This document shows positions 28,463 to 37,312 of a stretch of DNA of 64,000 nt, piece by piece. The notes below the pieces were generated by a model that worked only from the letters and a program-made list of their open reading frames with translations, was not told the DNA's origin and did no database searches. Both the position numbers and the translations under genes were made by a program. Every line of letters starts with the position of its first letter. Position 1 is the first letter of the stretch. The DNA is from Bradyrhizobium elkanii WSM2783 (GTDB lineage Bacteria; Pseudomonadota; Alphaproteobacteria; Rhizobiales; Xanthobacteraceae): the NCBI RefSeq assembly GCF_000472865.1, contig NZ_AXAP01000004.1, positions 202,058 through 266,057 on the forward strand. The letters are read 5' to 3'.

Positions 28463-29398
28463 TCAGGCGCCGGCGTCGGCCGTCGCCAATGGCGGCAGGT
28501 TTTCGCGCCTGCGCGTGAGGTCGATGAGCTGGCGCAGACCGGGCGGTGGTTGGCGGCGGCTCGGATAGTAGATGGTGAATGGCGGGCCTTCCGAGGCCCA
28601 TTCTGGCAGCAGGATTTCCAACGCGCCGGATACGACCTCCGCTTCGATCCGCCGTTCCAGACAATAGACGAAGCCCACGCCACGCAGCGCCATGTCGACC
28701 GCATGTTCCGTCTCGTTGGCGCATACCGGCCCGCGGACATCGAGCCGGATCATCGAATCGCCATTGCCCAATTCCCACGGGAAGTTGCGGTGATCGCCGA
28801 CGCGCATCTCGACGCACGGAAGCTGCAGCAGATCGCCGGGAGTATCGGGACGGCCAGCACGCGCGATCAGTTCGGGTGAGCCGACCACGACCCACTTCAA
28901 CGGTTTCGTCAGCGCTATGCCCACCATGTCCAGCGGCACGCGATCGCCATAGCGGATGCCGGCGTCAAAGCCCTCCGCGATGATCTCGACCATGCGATCC
29001 TCGACGGTCACGTCGACATGCATGCCCGGAAATTCCTTGCAGTAACGCGGCAGCACGGGACCAAGCACAAGCCGCGCGGCATCACGGAGAACGTTGAGAC
29101 GAAGCCGCCCCACCGGGACACGTCGATGGTTCTCCAGCCCGGTCAAGGCATCGCGGATAGTGCGAAATCCATTCTCCAGATCGGCGGCAAGCGCGGCTCC
29201 TGCGTCAGTCAGCCTGACGGAACGGCTGGAGCGATGCAACAGCCTTACGCCCAGATCGGACTCCAGCTTGCGCAGGCGATGGCTCAAGGCGGACGTGCTC
29301 ACGCCGAGTTCGATGCCCGCTTTGGCAAGGCTGCCGCGGCGCACGATCGTCAGGAACACGTTCAAGTCCGCCAGCATGTTTCGGTCGAACGTTTTCAT
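28463..29398 (-). CDS. LysR-family transcriptional regulator
   Basis: A 311-residue regulator. The HTH (residues 8-65) reads NMLADLNVFLTIVRRGSLAKAGIELGVSTSALSHRLRKLESDLGVRLLHRSSRSVRLTDAG, standard LTTR. The effector domain starts after residue 90 (VGRLRLNVLRDAARLVLGPVLPRYCKEFPGMHVDVT). Start MKTFDRNMLADLNVF at 29398 agrees with the family. It is divergent from the aldo-keto reductase (151 bp), so it probably controls that gene in the usual LysR manner. Inducer unknown. Confidence 0.92.
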   Translation of the reverse strand: MKTFDRNMLADLNVFLTIVRRGSLAKAGIELGVSTSALSHRLRKLESDLGVRLLHRSSRSVRLTDAGAALAADLENGFRTIRDALTGLENHRRVPVGRLRLNVLRDAARLVLGPVLPRYCKEFPGMHVDVTVEDRMVEIIAEGFDAGIRYGDRVPLDMVGIALTKPLKWVVVGSPELIARAGRPDTPGDLLQLPCVEMRVGDHRNFPWELGNGDSMIRLDVRGPVCANETEHAVDMALRGVGFVYCLERRIEAEVVSGALEILLPEWASEGPPFTIYYPSRRQPPPGLRQLIDLTRRRENLPPLATADAGA

Positions 29399-29548
29399 GA
29401 ACGGCTTCTCAAGGCATCGTTGAGCTGCACTCAACGAACCTACCCTGGTGGCCGCCGTTTTACGACCCATACTCAAGCTCAAGGAAGCCGCGCCGCGCAT
29501 GGAGCCACGTTTCCGGCGCCTTTCCCGCATGACCGAAGGAGACACGTG

Positions 29549-30685
29549 ATGACGAAACGAACTGGCAGCCGCAGGGATTTCCTCACCGTCGCCGCGGGCA
29601 CGGTCGGCGCCCTTGCGGCACCGTCATTGGTGATAGCCGCCACCGACAGCAAAGGAGACAATCGCATGGCACAGGCAAATCGGGCGACACAACTTTTCAA
29701 GCCGGGGTTCCGCTTCGGGCTGGGCGGTGTTCCGCTCGGCAACGAGTTCAACAAGGTCACCGACGAGGACGCCGAGGCGACGCTCGAGGCCGCATGGAGC
29801 GCCGGCGTGCGTTATTTCGACGTGGCGCCCTGGTACGGCTTCGGATTGTCAGAGCGCCGCTTCGGCCATTTCCTGCACAACAAGTCCCGCGGCGATTACG
29901 TACTGTCGTCGAAGGTCGGCAAGCTGTTCAAGGCCTCGAAGAACAACCGGCATGCGGAAATCTTTCCACTCTCGGACTCGCCGAATGACGTCACCTACGA
30001 CTACACCGCTGACGGTGTTCGCCGTTCAATCGAGGACAGCCTGCAGCGGCTCGGCGTCGACAGCCTTGATGTGGCGTTCGTCCACGACATCTCGCCTGAT
30101 TTCCCATACTTCCCGACATCATGGCAGGAGCAGTTCGCGATCGCCGAACGCGGCGCGTTCCCGGCACTGTCGCGCATGCGCGAGGAAGGCATTATCAAGG
30201 CGTGGGGCATCGGCGTGAATTGTCCCGAGCCGATCCTGCGCGTCATCGAAATTGCCGATCCCGACGTCTGCCTGTGCGCGTCGCAGTACTCGCTGGTCGA
30301 TCATGCCAACGCCGTCAATCAGGTTTTCCCGGCGGTGCGGCAGAAGAACGTGTCGCTGGTGATCGGCTCGGCGCTGAACGCAGGCTTCATCTCCGGCAGT
30401 CCGCGCTACAATTACGGGCCGAACAATTACAAGATCTCCCCGGCCCATATCGAGAAACGCGACCGACTGCGCGCAGCAGCCGCCCGCCACGGCGTCGATC
30501 TGCGGACCGCGGCGTTGCAGTTCTCATCAGCCCCTGACGTTGTCGTCGCCTTGGTCGTGGGCGCGAGCAGCCACCGGCAGATCCTCGAGGACTACAATTC
30601 GATGCAGGCCAAGATCCCCGCGGAATTCTGGCAGGAGCTGAAGGAAAGCGGGCTGATCGAGCAGGCAGCCACAGTCCCGGCCTGA
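29549..30685 (+). CDS. Aldo/keto reductase with twin-arginine leader
   Basis: A 378-residue NADPH-dependent oxidoreductase-like protein. Residues 1-31 are a Tat leader (SRRDFLTVAAGTVGALAAP). The AKR barrel starts ~45: GFRFGLGGVPLGNEF, the catalytic Asp/Tyr motif FDVAPWYGFGLSERRFG, LSSKVGKLF, IEDSLQRLGVDSLDVAFVHD and C-terminal DYNSMQAKIP. It resembles D-threo-aldose 1-dehydrogenase types. AAGGAGA precedes the ATG at 29549. A second in-frame ATG at 29666 also has AAAGGAGA, seven bases before it, so a cytosolic form lacking the leader could be made. Confidence 0.9.
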   Translation: MTKRTGSRRDFLTVAAGTVGALAAPSLVIAATDSKGDNRMAQANRATQLFKPGFRFGLGGVPLGNEFNKVTDEDAEATLEAAWSAGVRYFDVAPWYGFGLSERRFGHFLHNKSRGDYVLSSKVGKLFKASKNNRHAEIFPLSDSPNDVTYDYTADGVRRSIEDSLQRLGVDSLDVAFVHDISPDFPYFPTSWQEQFAIAERGAFPALSRMREEGIIKAWGIGVNCPEPILRVIEIADPDVCLCASQYSLVDHANAVNQVFPAVRQKNVSLVIGSALNAGFISGSPRYNYGPNNYKISPAHIEKRDRLRAAAARHGVDLRTAALQFSSAPDVVVALVVGASSHRQILEDYNSMQAKIPAEFWQELKESGLIEQAATVPA

Positions 30686-30810
30686 TGGCCGGGCAGTGGC
30701 TCGCTAAGGGCATGACTTGGACGAGCCTTGTGTGCTATGTCGCTCGCATCGCCCTTTGATTCCGTTACGGAATCTTCCACGAGCGAAGCAACCAACCCAT
30801 CGAGGACAAC

Positions 30811-32106
30811 GTGGCGCCCATCCAATATATCGTCGAGGGCGGCCACCGGCTCTCCGGCACGATCGAGCCGTCCGGCAACAAGAATTCGGCGCTGCCGATC
30901 ATCGCGGCGGCGCTATTGACCGAGCATCCGGTCACGCTGACCAATGTGCCGCGGATCCGCGACACCGAGACGCTGGTTGAGCTTTGCCGCTCCGTCGGCG
31001 CGTCGGCCGAGTGGACCGAGCGCAACACGCTGCTGATCCACGCCAAGGAGATCCGCGCTGCCGATCTCGATCCGGAACTGTGTGCCCGGATCCGCGCTTC
31101 GATCCTGCTTGCGGGACCCCTGCTCGCCCGCTGCGGAGAAGTCGCGTTGCCGCCGCCCGGCGGCGACGTGATCGGGCGCCGCCGTCTCGACACGCATTTC
31201 CTCGCTTTCGAGCAGTTAGGCGCGAGCGTCACCGCGACCCATCGGCTCGAGTTCCGCGCCTCCCGCCTGAGAGGCGCCGACGTGTTCCTCGACGAGCCCA
31301 GCGTCACCGCGACCGAGAATGCGCTGGTTGCGGCCGTAGCCGCGCGCGGCACCACATACCTGCGCAACGCCGCGTCCGAGCCGCATGTGCAGGATCTCGC
31401 GCATTTCCTGGTCGCGCTCGGCGCCAAGATCGAGGGCATCGGCACCAATACCATCATCGTGCACGGCCCGGCCACGCTCGGCGGCACGCATTACGCGATC
31501 CAGCCCGATCACATCGAGGTCGGCTCGCTGATCGGGCTTGCCGCGGTGACGCGCTCGCCGCTGCGCATCGCGCGTGCCGGCGTCGAGCATCTGCGCTCGA
31601 TCCGGATGGGTTTTGAGCGGCTCGGCATCGTCTGCGGCGTCGAGGGCGACGACCTCGTGGTGCCCTCGGGCCAGACCATGAAGATCCATGATGATTTCGG
31701 CGGCCATGTGCCGAAGTTGGAGGACCAGCCCTGGCCGGCCTTCCCCGCCGATTTGATGTCGATCGCGATCGTCACCGCAACCCAATGCGATGGCGTCATC
31801 CTGATGTTCGAAAAAATGTTCGAATCGCGGATGTTCTTCGTCGACAAGCTCATCGCAATGGGCGGGCGCATCGTGTTGTGCGACCCGCATCGCGCCATCG
31901 TCGCCGGTCCGAGCCGCCTGCGCGGCGCGCCGATGACCTCCCCCGACATCCGCGCCGGCATGGCGATGCTGCTTGCGGCCGTCTGCGCCGAGGGCACCTC
32001 CACTATCAACAATGCCGACCAGATCGAGCGCGGCTACGAGCGGATCGAAGAGCGGCTGAACGCGCTCGGCGCCAAGATCACCCGCGTGCCCGAACGCGTG
32101 CGGTAA
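30811..32106 (+). CDS. UDP-N-acetylglucosamine 1-carboxyvinyltransferase paralogue (Cys to Asp)
   Basis: A 431-residue EPSP-synthase-fold enzyme. EPSGNKNSALPIIAAAL contains the conserved Lys-Asn, and RIRDTETLVELCRSVGA, IRASILLAGPLLARCGEV, SEPHVQDLAHFLVALGA and SIAIVTATQCDG fit MurA throughout. In the reactive loop, where E. coli has GGCTIGARP, this protein reads GGDVIGRRR: the PEP-reacting Cys is Asp119. Cys-to-Asp MurA is known from mycobacteria and chlamydiae and is linked to intrinsic fosfomycin insensitivity. The start is GTG (30811). Sequence differs from the usual alphaproteobacterial MurA, so this is probably a second copy. Confidence 0.87.
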   Translation: MAPIQYIVEGGHRLSGTIEPSGNKNSALPIIAAALLTEHPVTLTNVPRIRDTETLVELCRSVGASAEWTERNTLLIHAKEIRAADLDPELCARIRASILLAGPLLARCGEVALPPPGGDVIGRRRLDTHFLAFEQLGASVTATHRLEFRASRLRGADVFLDEPSVTATENALVAAVAARGTTYLRNAASEPHVQDLAHFLVALGAKIEGIGTNTIIVHGPATLGGTHYAIQPDHIEVGSLIGLAAVTRSPLRIARAGVEHLRSIRMGFERLGIVCGVEGDDLVVPSGQTMKIHDDFGGHVPKLEDQPWPAFPADLMSIAIVTATQCDGVILMFEKMFESRMFFVDKLIAMGGRIVLCDPHRAIVAGPSRLRGAPMTSPDIRAGMAMLLAAVCAEGTSTINNADQIERGYERIEERLNALGAKITRVPERVR

Positions 32107-32166
32107 ATTGGAACAATCGGCCGACCTGTCCGTTGCACTGCCAATCCCCCATAGGCAGGTGCGACC

Positions 32167-32454
32167 ATGCGCGTTCGTCTGCCCAGCTTTCTCCAGATCA
32201 CCGGCGGCGATGCCGCCAATCTCACCATTGCCGCGGCAGCAGTCGCGGTGCTGACGATTGCGCTCTGGCTCGCGCATAGCAACGAGAGCCCCAGCGGCGT
32301 CGCGGGCATCCCGGTCGTGATCCCGCACCATTCGGCGGCGCTCCTGACCAGCGAGCGCGCCCATGTCAGCGATCCCCGCGTCGGACAGATCGCCGACGGC
32401 GTCATCGAGGCCCAGGAGCGCGAAATCAACGCGATCAGGCACGGCAAACCGTAA
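32167..32454 (+). CDS. Small membrane-anchored DUF305-like protein
   Basis: A 95-residue protein: a single TM helix (AANLTIAAAAVAVLTIALWLA), then a periplasmic tail VVIPHHSAALLTSERAHVSDPRVGQIADGVIEAQEREINAI. The PHHSAAL, DPRV and AQEREI elements match the C-terminal helices of DUF305, a ferritin-like family often tied to copper handling. The first half of a full DUF305 domain is missing. It follows murA by 60 bp on the same strand and may be co-transcribed. Confidence 0.72.
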   Translation: MRVRLPSFLQITGGDAANLTIAAAAVAVLTIALWLAHSNESPSGVAGIPVVIPHHSAALLTSERAHVSDPRVGQIADGVIEAQEREINAIRHGKP

Positions 32455-32460
32455 CCCGCC

Positions 32461-32486
32461 GTCGTCCCGGGCTTGACCCGGGCTAT
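32461..32486. repeat. Half copy of repeat family B
   Basis: GTCGTCCCGGGCTTGACCCG matches the left arm of the repeats at 10193 and 15316; the right arm is absent. Confidence 0.5.
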
Positions 32487-32539
32487 TGCAGTGGCCGTTC
32501 CGCCACCTTTTAGGCGCCCGGCAGTGCTAATCTCACGCC

Positions 32540-33955
32540 ATGACCTCAACCGAGAACATCGAACGCGCTTCGATGGCGCCGCGCGTGGCCGCGCGTGCGC
32601 CTCGTCACCATTTGCGCGACGAGCTCACTGAGACCCTGCGCCTGGCAGTGCCAATGGCGCTGACGCAGCTCGGCCAGATCGCGATGATGACGACCGACCT
32701 CGCCTTCATCGGCCGGTTCGGCGACGAGGCTGTCGCCGCCGCAGCCTTGGCAGGCACGGTCTACTTTGTCAGCTTCACCTTCGGCATGGGCCTGATGTCC
32801 GCCGTCGCCCCGCTGGCGGCGCAAGCCTTTGGCGCGCGCAATCCGCGCATGGTGCGGCGCTCGCTCCGCGTCGGGCTGTGGGCCGCGCTGTTCATCACAT
32901 TGCCGCTGATGGTGCTGCCGTTCCGCGGCGAGCAGATCCTGCTCGCGCTCGGCCAGTCCGCCACGGCCGCGCAGCTCGCGCAGCAGTATCTGTTCGGCCT
33001 CGCCTGGGGCATCCTGCCGGCGCTGTGGTTCATTGCGATCCGCGGCTTCATGAGCGCGGTCAACCGGCCCGAGCCGATCCTGTGGATCACGCTCGCGGCG
33101 ATCCCGGCCAATGCGCTGCTGGTCTATCTCCTGCTCTATGGTGCTTCCTATGGCGCTTGGCGATTGCCGTCGCTCGGGCTGTTCGGGGTCGGCATTGCCA
33201 CCTCGATCGTCAATCTCGGGACCTTCCTCGCCGGCCTGTGGTTCGCCTACCGCCGCCGGCCGTTCCGGAAATACCAGGTGCTCGGCCGCGTCTGGCGCAT
33301 CGATTGGCCACTGATGCGGCAGCTCGTCATTGTCGGCGCGCCGATCTCAGTCTCGTTCCTCCTGGAATTTGGCCTGTTCGGCGCAGCGGGGCTGTTGATG
33401 GGCCTGATCTCGACGGCCGCGCTGGCCGCGCACCAGATCGCGCTGCAGATCGCAGCCATCCTGTTCATGGTGCCGTTCGGCATCGGCATGGCGGCGACGG
33501 TCCGCGTCGGCCATGCGGTCGGACGCACCGATGCGCAAGCGGTCAGGCGCGCGGGGCTCGTCGCAACCGGGCTCGGCATCGCCTTCATGTCGACGATGAC
33601 GCTCTTTGTCATTCTCGGACGATCCGCGATCGCCGAAATCTTCCTCGGCGAAGCAGCCGAAGCGACCGTGCAATTGACGGCCTCGCTGCTCCTGGTCGGC
33701 TCGACGTTCTTCATCGCCGACGGCGTGCAGACGGTGGCCGCCGGCGCGTTGCGCGGCATGAACGACACACGCCTGCCGCTGCTGTTCGCCACGATCAGCT
33801 ATTGGCTGATCGGGTTCACCTCCGCATGCCTGCTCGGCTTCGCGACCACGCTCGGCGCAGTCGGCATCTGGATCGGGCTATCGGCCGGAACCGCGGCCTA
33901 TGCCATTCTGCTGATCTTGCGTTTCCGCCTGCTGAGCAACAGACTGGCCATGTGA
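32540..33955 (+). CDS. MATE family efflux transporter
   Basis: A 471-residue membrane antiporter of the multidrug and toxic compound extrusion family. About twelve TM helices in two similar halves; the start of each half is visible as ETLRLAVPMALTQLGQIAMMTTDLAFIGRFGD and PLMRQLVIVGAPISVSFLLEF. GFMSAVNRPEP and GAGRGMNDT-type turns (GALRGMNDTRLPLL) are MATE hallmarks of the NorM branch. Substrate unknown. Its stop overlaps the next start by one base (TGATG), so the two are coupled. Confidence 0.93.
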   Translation: MTSTENIERASMAPRVAARAPRHHLRDELTETLRLAVPMALTQLGQIAMMTTDLAFIGRFGDEAVAAAALAGTVYFVSFTFGMGLMSAVAPLAAQAFGARNPRMVRRSLRVGLWAALFITLPLMVLPFRGEQILLALGQSATAAQLAQQYLFGLAWGILPALWFIAIRGFMSAVNRPEPILWITLAAIPANALLVYLLLYGASYGAWRLPSLGLFGVGIATSIVNLGTFLAGLWFAYRRRPFRKYQVLGRVWRIDWPLMRQLVIVGAPISVSFLLEFGLFGAAGLLMGLISTAALAAHQIALQIAAILFMVPFGIGMAATVRVGHAVGRTDAQAVRRAGLVATGLGIAFMSTMTLFVILGRSAIAEIFLGEAAEATVQLTASLLLVGSTFFIADGVQTVAAGALRGMNDTRLPLLFATISYWLIGFTSACLLGFATTLGAVGIWIGLSAGTAAYAILLILRFRLLSNRLAM

Positions 33956-34428
33956 TGAAAGCGCGCGAAGTCACGCCCGATATCGATCCCGGCCCGCTCC
34001 TCGCCGGCGCCGAGTTCATCGACGCCTTTCGTATCGCCGTCGACGGCACCGCGCTCGATGCGCGCAAGGCCGCCGAGAAGATGTTCGCGCGCAGGCAGTG
34101 CTGGATTGAAGCGCTATTGCGGCTACGCAATTTGATCGTCGCGCCGCTTGGCCTGAAGACGTCGGGCGAAGGCGATAGGGCATCGCTGGGCATGGTCGGC
34201 ATGTTTCCGGTTCTCAGCGAGACGCCGGAACGGCTGGTGGCGGGCTTCAATGACAGCCATCTCGATTTTCGTGTCGTGGTCGATGTCACCGCCCATGCCG
34301 GCAGCCAGGAGGTCACCACCACCACGCTGGTGCGGACGCATAATTGGCTCGGCCGGACCTATCTCGCGATCATCCTGCCCTTTCACCGTCTGGTCGTGGC
34401 CGCGATGCTGCGGCAGGTCGCGCTTTAG
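33955..34428 (+). CDS. DUF2867 family protein
   Basis: A 157-residue protein starting MKAREVTPDIDPGPLLAGAEFIDAFRI. The elements WIEALLRLRNLIVAPLGLK, GFNDSHLDFRVVVDV, TTTTLVRTHNWLGRTYLA and PFHRLVVAAMLRQ are typical of DUF2867, a lipid-associated-looking fold of unknown function. It begins at the MATE stop and is translationally coupled to it, so a joint role is likely. Start chosen by overlap and family fit. Confidence 0.82.
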   Translation: MKAREVTPDIDPGPLLAGAEFIDAFRIAVDGTALDARKAAEKMFARRQCWIEALLRLRNLIVAPLGLKTSGEGDRASLGMVGMFPVLSETPERLVAGFNDSHLDFRVVVDVTAHAGSQEVTTTTLVRTHNWLGRTYLAIILPFHRLVVAAMLRQVAL

Positions 34429-34469
34429 AGCCAGCCTAACCGCATCGCGCGCTCGGGCGTGAACTGAAC

Positions 34470-34874
34470 CTAGTCACGATGGAAGAAGAAAACTTTGGTC
34501 GTGAGACAAAGCATCAAGATGACGGTGCACTCGAGAAACAGCAACGTCGCAACGAAAAGCACGGGCTCTTCGGAGGCAACAATCGTCCTGGTAAAACCGA
34601 GCTTTTTCCATCCGATTGTCAATTGTCCGAATAAGTAGGAATGCAAAGGTCCCGCAATCGCGCCGACCGCAAGCCCTGCCGTCGCGAGCAACTTCTTCCA
34701 CATCGGCCAATCGGCAAATCGCCTGAGCTGCTCAGTCCTGAATGTCTGCCGTTCGGCATCGCTCATAAGCAAGAAGCGGCGGTTAAGGATGCCGAAGTAG
34801 ACGAGCCATCTTTTCCATCTCGGTAATGCCGCAAAGCGCTGAGCTTTGCTTTCTTCGGATTCGGTATCATTCAT
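34470..34874 (-). CDS. Hypothetical two-TM membrane protein
   Basis: A 134-residue protein with an N-terminal charged helix-rich part (RFAALPRWKRWLVYFGILNRRF) and two TM segments, about residues 60-80 (LLATAGLAVGAIAGPLHSYL) and 103-125 (EEPVLFVATLLFLECTVILML). Not recognised. Codon use is less GC-rich than in neighbours, and the next 2 kb hold gene relics, suggesting a turned-over segment. Confidence 0.6.
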   Translation of the reverse strand: MNDTESEESKAQRFAALPRWKRWLVYFGILNRRFLLMSDAERQTFRTEQLRRFADWPMWKKLLATAGLAVGAIAGPLHSYLFGQLTIGWKKLGFTRTIVASEEPVLFVATLLFLECTVILMLCLTTKVFFFHRD

Positions 34875-35011
34875 CGCATGGCCGCACGATAATGGAGATG
34901 AAGCCTGTCTCCGGACGATACCTCCTAAGATTTAAGAGCGGTTGAGCGCGAGGCGGTAAAGTGCAGCTTTCGAGAGTAAACGATAGCTTAAGGTGTAACT
35001 TCCGCCTTGGT

Positions 35012-35085
35012 CACGAGCGCTGCGGACGGCGGCGACTTCGCCGACGTCGCGCTGCAGGGCAGCACAAACAGGTGCGATCGCCGGC
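35012..35085 (-). pseudogene. Relic of a FUSC transporter gene
   Basis: On the minus strand this stretch reads PAIAPVCAALQRDVGEVAAV and continues RSARDQ. The intact FUSC protein at 36065-37183 has PPIAPVHAALQRYANEVAAV then RSEG at the corresponding place. Nucleotide similarity is continuous over about 70 bp and then stops. No start, stop or further domain remains. Confidence 0.7.
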
Positions 35086-35132
35086 GTGCAAATTGCGCCC
35101 GCCGGCGTCTTGTCGCCAGAGGTGCAATCGCT

Positions 35133-35651
35133 TCAAGAATCAGCGGCGAGGAGGCCATCGCGGACCGGTCCGGGGGTCCAATCGTCCCCTGAGAGCGGCC
35201 TGACCGTTACGTCATTGATGACTCCGAGCTGCAGGCTTGGATCGAAATGGCGCATCGTCCGCTCATTCAGATCAATGATGCGGCCAGGCGTCAGTGGCCC
35301 CACGTCATTTATCTTGACGATGACCTTCTTGCCTACAGCCTCAACGAGGGCATACTTCGGCTTCGCGCCATACTGCACCCCACCGAATTTCTGACGCAAA
35401 CTTGTCTTGATGGCAGCCGCCCAGCCAGAGGGATCATAGCGCTCGCCGGAGGCTGTATTCGGGCCGCCCTCCCGCCATCCGGGTCGGAACGGATTGTACA
35501 TGGATGCTGCGCCAACGATCGCATCCCCAGAAGCGACATCGACGACAGCGCTTGAATAAACCGCGCGGGTTTCACTGCGAGCAATGGTAACAGAAATGAC
35601 AAGTGCAACTAGGGCGCCGCAAATTGCGGCGCTCGAGCGGAAGAGCATCAT
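35133..35651 (-). CDS. RlpA-like double-psi beta-barrel protein
   Basis: A 172-residue secreted protein with a signal peptide (residues 1-25, cleavage near IARSE) and one RlpA-like domain from GAASMYNPFRPGWREGG through PNTASGERYDPSGWAAAI to the conserved VKINDVGPLTPGRIIDLNERTMRHF. The catalytic Asp of lytic transglycosylases lies in INDVGP. No SPOR domain follows, so septal targeting would need a partner. It is bracketed by gene relics at 35012 and 35853. Confidence 0.82.
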   Translation of the reverse strand: MMLFRSSAAICGALVALVISVTIARSETRAVYSSAVVDVASGDAIVGAASMYNPFRPGWREGGPNTASGERYDPSGWAAAIKTSLRQKFGGVQYGAKPKYALVEAVGKKVIVKINDVGPLTPGRIIDLNERTMRHFDPSLQLGVINDVTVRPLSGDDWTPGPVRDGLLAADS

Positions 35652-35852
35652 AACTCCTTGATTGATTTTCTTCGATCGTTCGGTTCCCGATGCCGCAACG
35701 CATGGCCAAGCGAACGCGGAGGCGTTTACGAACTCGTGCCAATTTTTTGCGGATTCGCGCCAACCTGGGCGATGGAACCGCTGTGGGAACCGGGGTGGTT
35801 CTCACACAGTGTTTTAGTTCTCGTCGACTAAGACAGAGATTGCGTCAGCAGC

Positions 35853-36062
35853 ATGACAGCGCGTGCGCAGGAGCAAGCGTTCTGCCGAGGGCGCAAGGAA
35901 CAAGCCACAAGCCCATTGGATCGCGCGGCAAATGCGGCCAAGGAGGCCGGTGTTTCCTGCGAGACGATTCAGTGGAGAACGGGCAACCGTATCAAGCCAT
36001 CATCGCAGCAGCCAAGGACAGGGGCCGCGATCTCATTGTTATGTCATCCTACGGAGCGCACG
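35853..36062 (+). pseudogene. Degraded universal stress protein gene (frameshifted, truncated)
   Basis: Two frames together give a UspA-like C-terminal half. Frame one, from 35853, reads DRAANAAKEAGVSCETI; one base is missing at about 35974, after which another frame continues VENGQPYQAIIAAAKDRGRD and LIVMSSYGAH. This is the usual USP order, with the nucleotide-binding C-terminal glycine loop lost because the sequence ends where the convergent FUSC gene ends. The N-terminal half is not recognisable upstream. Confidence 0.75.
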
Positions 36063-36064
36063 CC

Positions 36065-37183
36065 CTATTCTTCGGCCGCCTCTTTCGCCGCTGCCGACGT
36101 CTCCGACCACTCGCCGACGACGCGATCGAGATCGAGCAGGTTCTGCCGCATCTGCTCCAGCGAGAATCCGAGTGCGAAGAAACGCTCCGCCATGTCGCCC
36201 GGAAGGCCGCGGATCAGGCCCTCGCTGCGAACGGCGGCGACTTCGTTCGCATAGCGCTGCAGGGCGGCATGAACAGGCGCGATCGGCGGTGCGCCCGCGC
36301 CCATGCGCAGCGCTGCGGCGGCAGAACGCAAATAGAGCGTGATCGCCTTGCTGACCTCGGACAAGGGCGCCGCAAGTCGCGCCTGTACATTCGCCGGCAG
36401 CGGCACCACAGTGGCGCGGCCGATCATCACGACATCATGGCGCAGTCGCAAGATGGTCCGCAGCAGCGGCCCGGTATCCGGACCGGACGATAGATGCGCG
36501 GAGCGCTCGCGCTCGGCCTCCGCCCCGGTTGCGTCCAGGCCGACCAGCGCGGTGCCGATGCCGTCCTGGATGCGGTGGAGAGCGTCATTGTCACGGCCGC
36601 GCGTCAGGCCGGCGAGCAGCTCAGTGAAGGCGGCCGCGATCAGTTCCAGCAGGCGCGCCGCGTTGATCCGGATCTGGCTCACCGCGCGCGACGGCAACAC
36701 CAGGAACGACACCAGAAGCCCGGTGACCGCGCCGACCGCGACCTCGCTGACGCGGTCGATTGCGGATGCCAGCGGATCGGCGTGATGCATGGTCGGGACC
36801 AGCAGCACGATCACGGCCGTCACGGTGGCCGCACTGAGGCTGGGGTTGATGGCCGCGACAAAGGCCAGTGGCGCAACCGCCAGCACCAGCAAGCCCAGCA
36901 GGCCGCTCTCTCCGGAATACGGGATCAGCACCGCGATGGCGCCGCCATAGATCGCGCCGCCGATGGTGCCGAGCATGTAGTCGCGGGTTGCCTTCAGCGA
37001 TCGGCCGACGCTCATCTGGGTCACGATCAGCGACGTCAGCACCGCCCAGAGCGGCAGCAGGAGGTGCAGCGCGACGGCCACCGCATAGGCGATCGCGGCC
37101 GCCACCGTGACCCTGACTGCCAGCGCCAATTGGCCCTTTCGGCTGCGAATCCAGCCGAGCACACGTTTCGCGGCGGCTGTCAT
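36065..37183 (-). CDS. FUSC family transporter (aromatic acid exporter-like)
   Basis: A 372-residue membrane protein. The N-terminal half has a set of about six TM helices: VTVAAAIAYAVAVALHLLLPLWAVLTSLIVTQ, followed by the conserved RDYMLGTIGGAIYGG, then APLAFVAAINPSLSAATVT and VAVGAVTGLLVSFLVLP. The cytoplasmic C-terminal half is helical. FUSC/AaeB-like proteins export aromatic acids and other compounds. This is a half-size form. A relic of a similar gene lies at 35012. Confidence 0.87.
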   Translation of the reverse strand: MTAAAKRVLGWIRSRKGQLALAVRVTVAAAIAYAVAVALHLLLPLWAVLTSLIVTQMSVGRSLKATRDYMLGTIGGAIYGGAIAVLIPYSGESGLLGLLVLAVAPLAFVAAINPSLSAATVTAVIVLLVPTMHHADPLASAIDRVSEVAVGAVTGLLVSFLVLPSRAVSQIRINAARLLELIAAAFTELLAGLTRGRDNDALHRIQDGIGTALVGLDATGAEAERERSAHLSSGPDTGPLLRTILRLRHDVVMIGRATVVPLPANVQARLAAPLSEVSKAITLYLRSAAAALRMGAGAPPIAPVHAALQRYANEVAAVRSEGLIRGLPGDMAERFFALGFSLEQMRQNLLDLDRVVGEWSETSAAAKEAAEE

Positions 37184-37312
37184 GCGACCAAATCTCTGCT
37201 GCTCACGACGATCCTATGGCTGACGTTCGGCATGGCTGATGCCCGCGGCGTGAAGGCGGCTTGAAACGTGAAACCGGCCCGCCTACCCTGCGCGACAGAA
37301 CGAGGAAACACG

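Noticed and set aside
31216..32442. Minus-strand frame of 408 codons over murA and the DUF305-like gene
   Set aside because: Shadow of genes with intact motifs on the plus strand.
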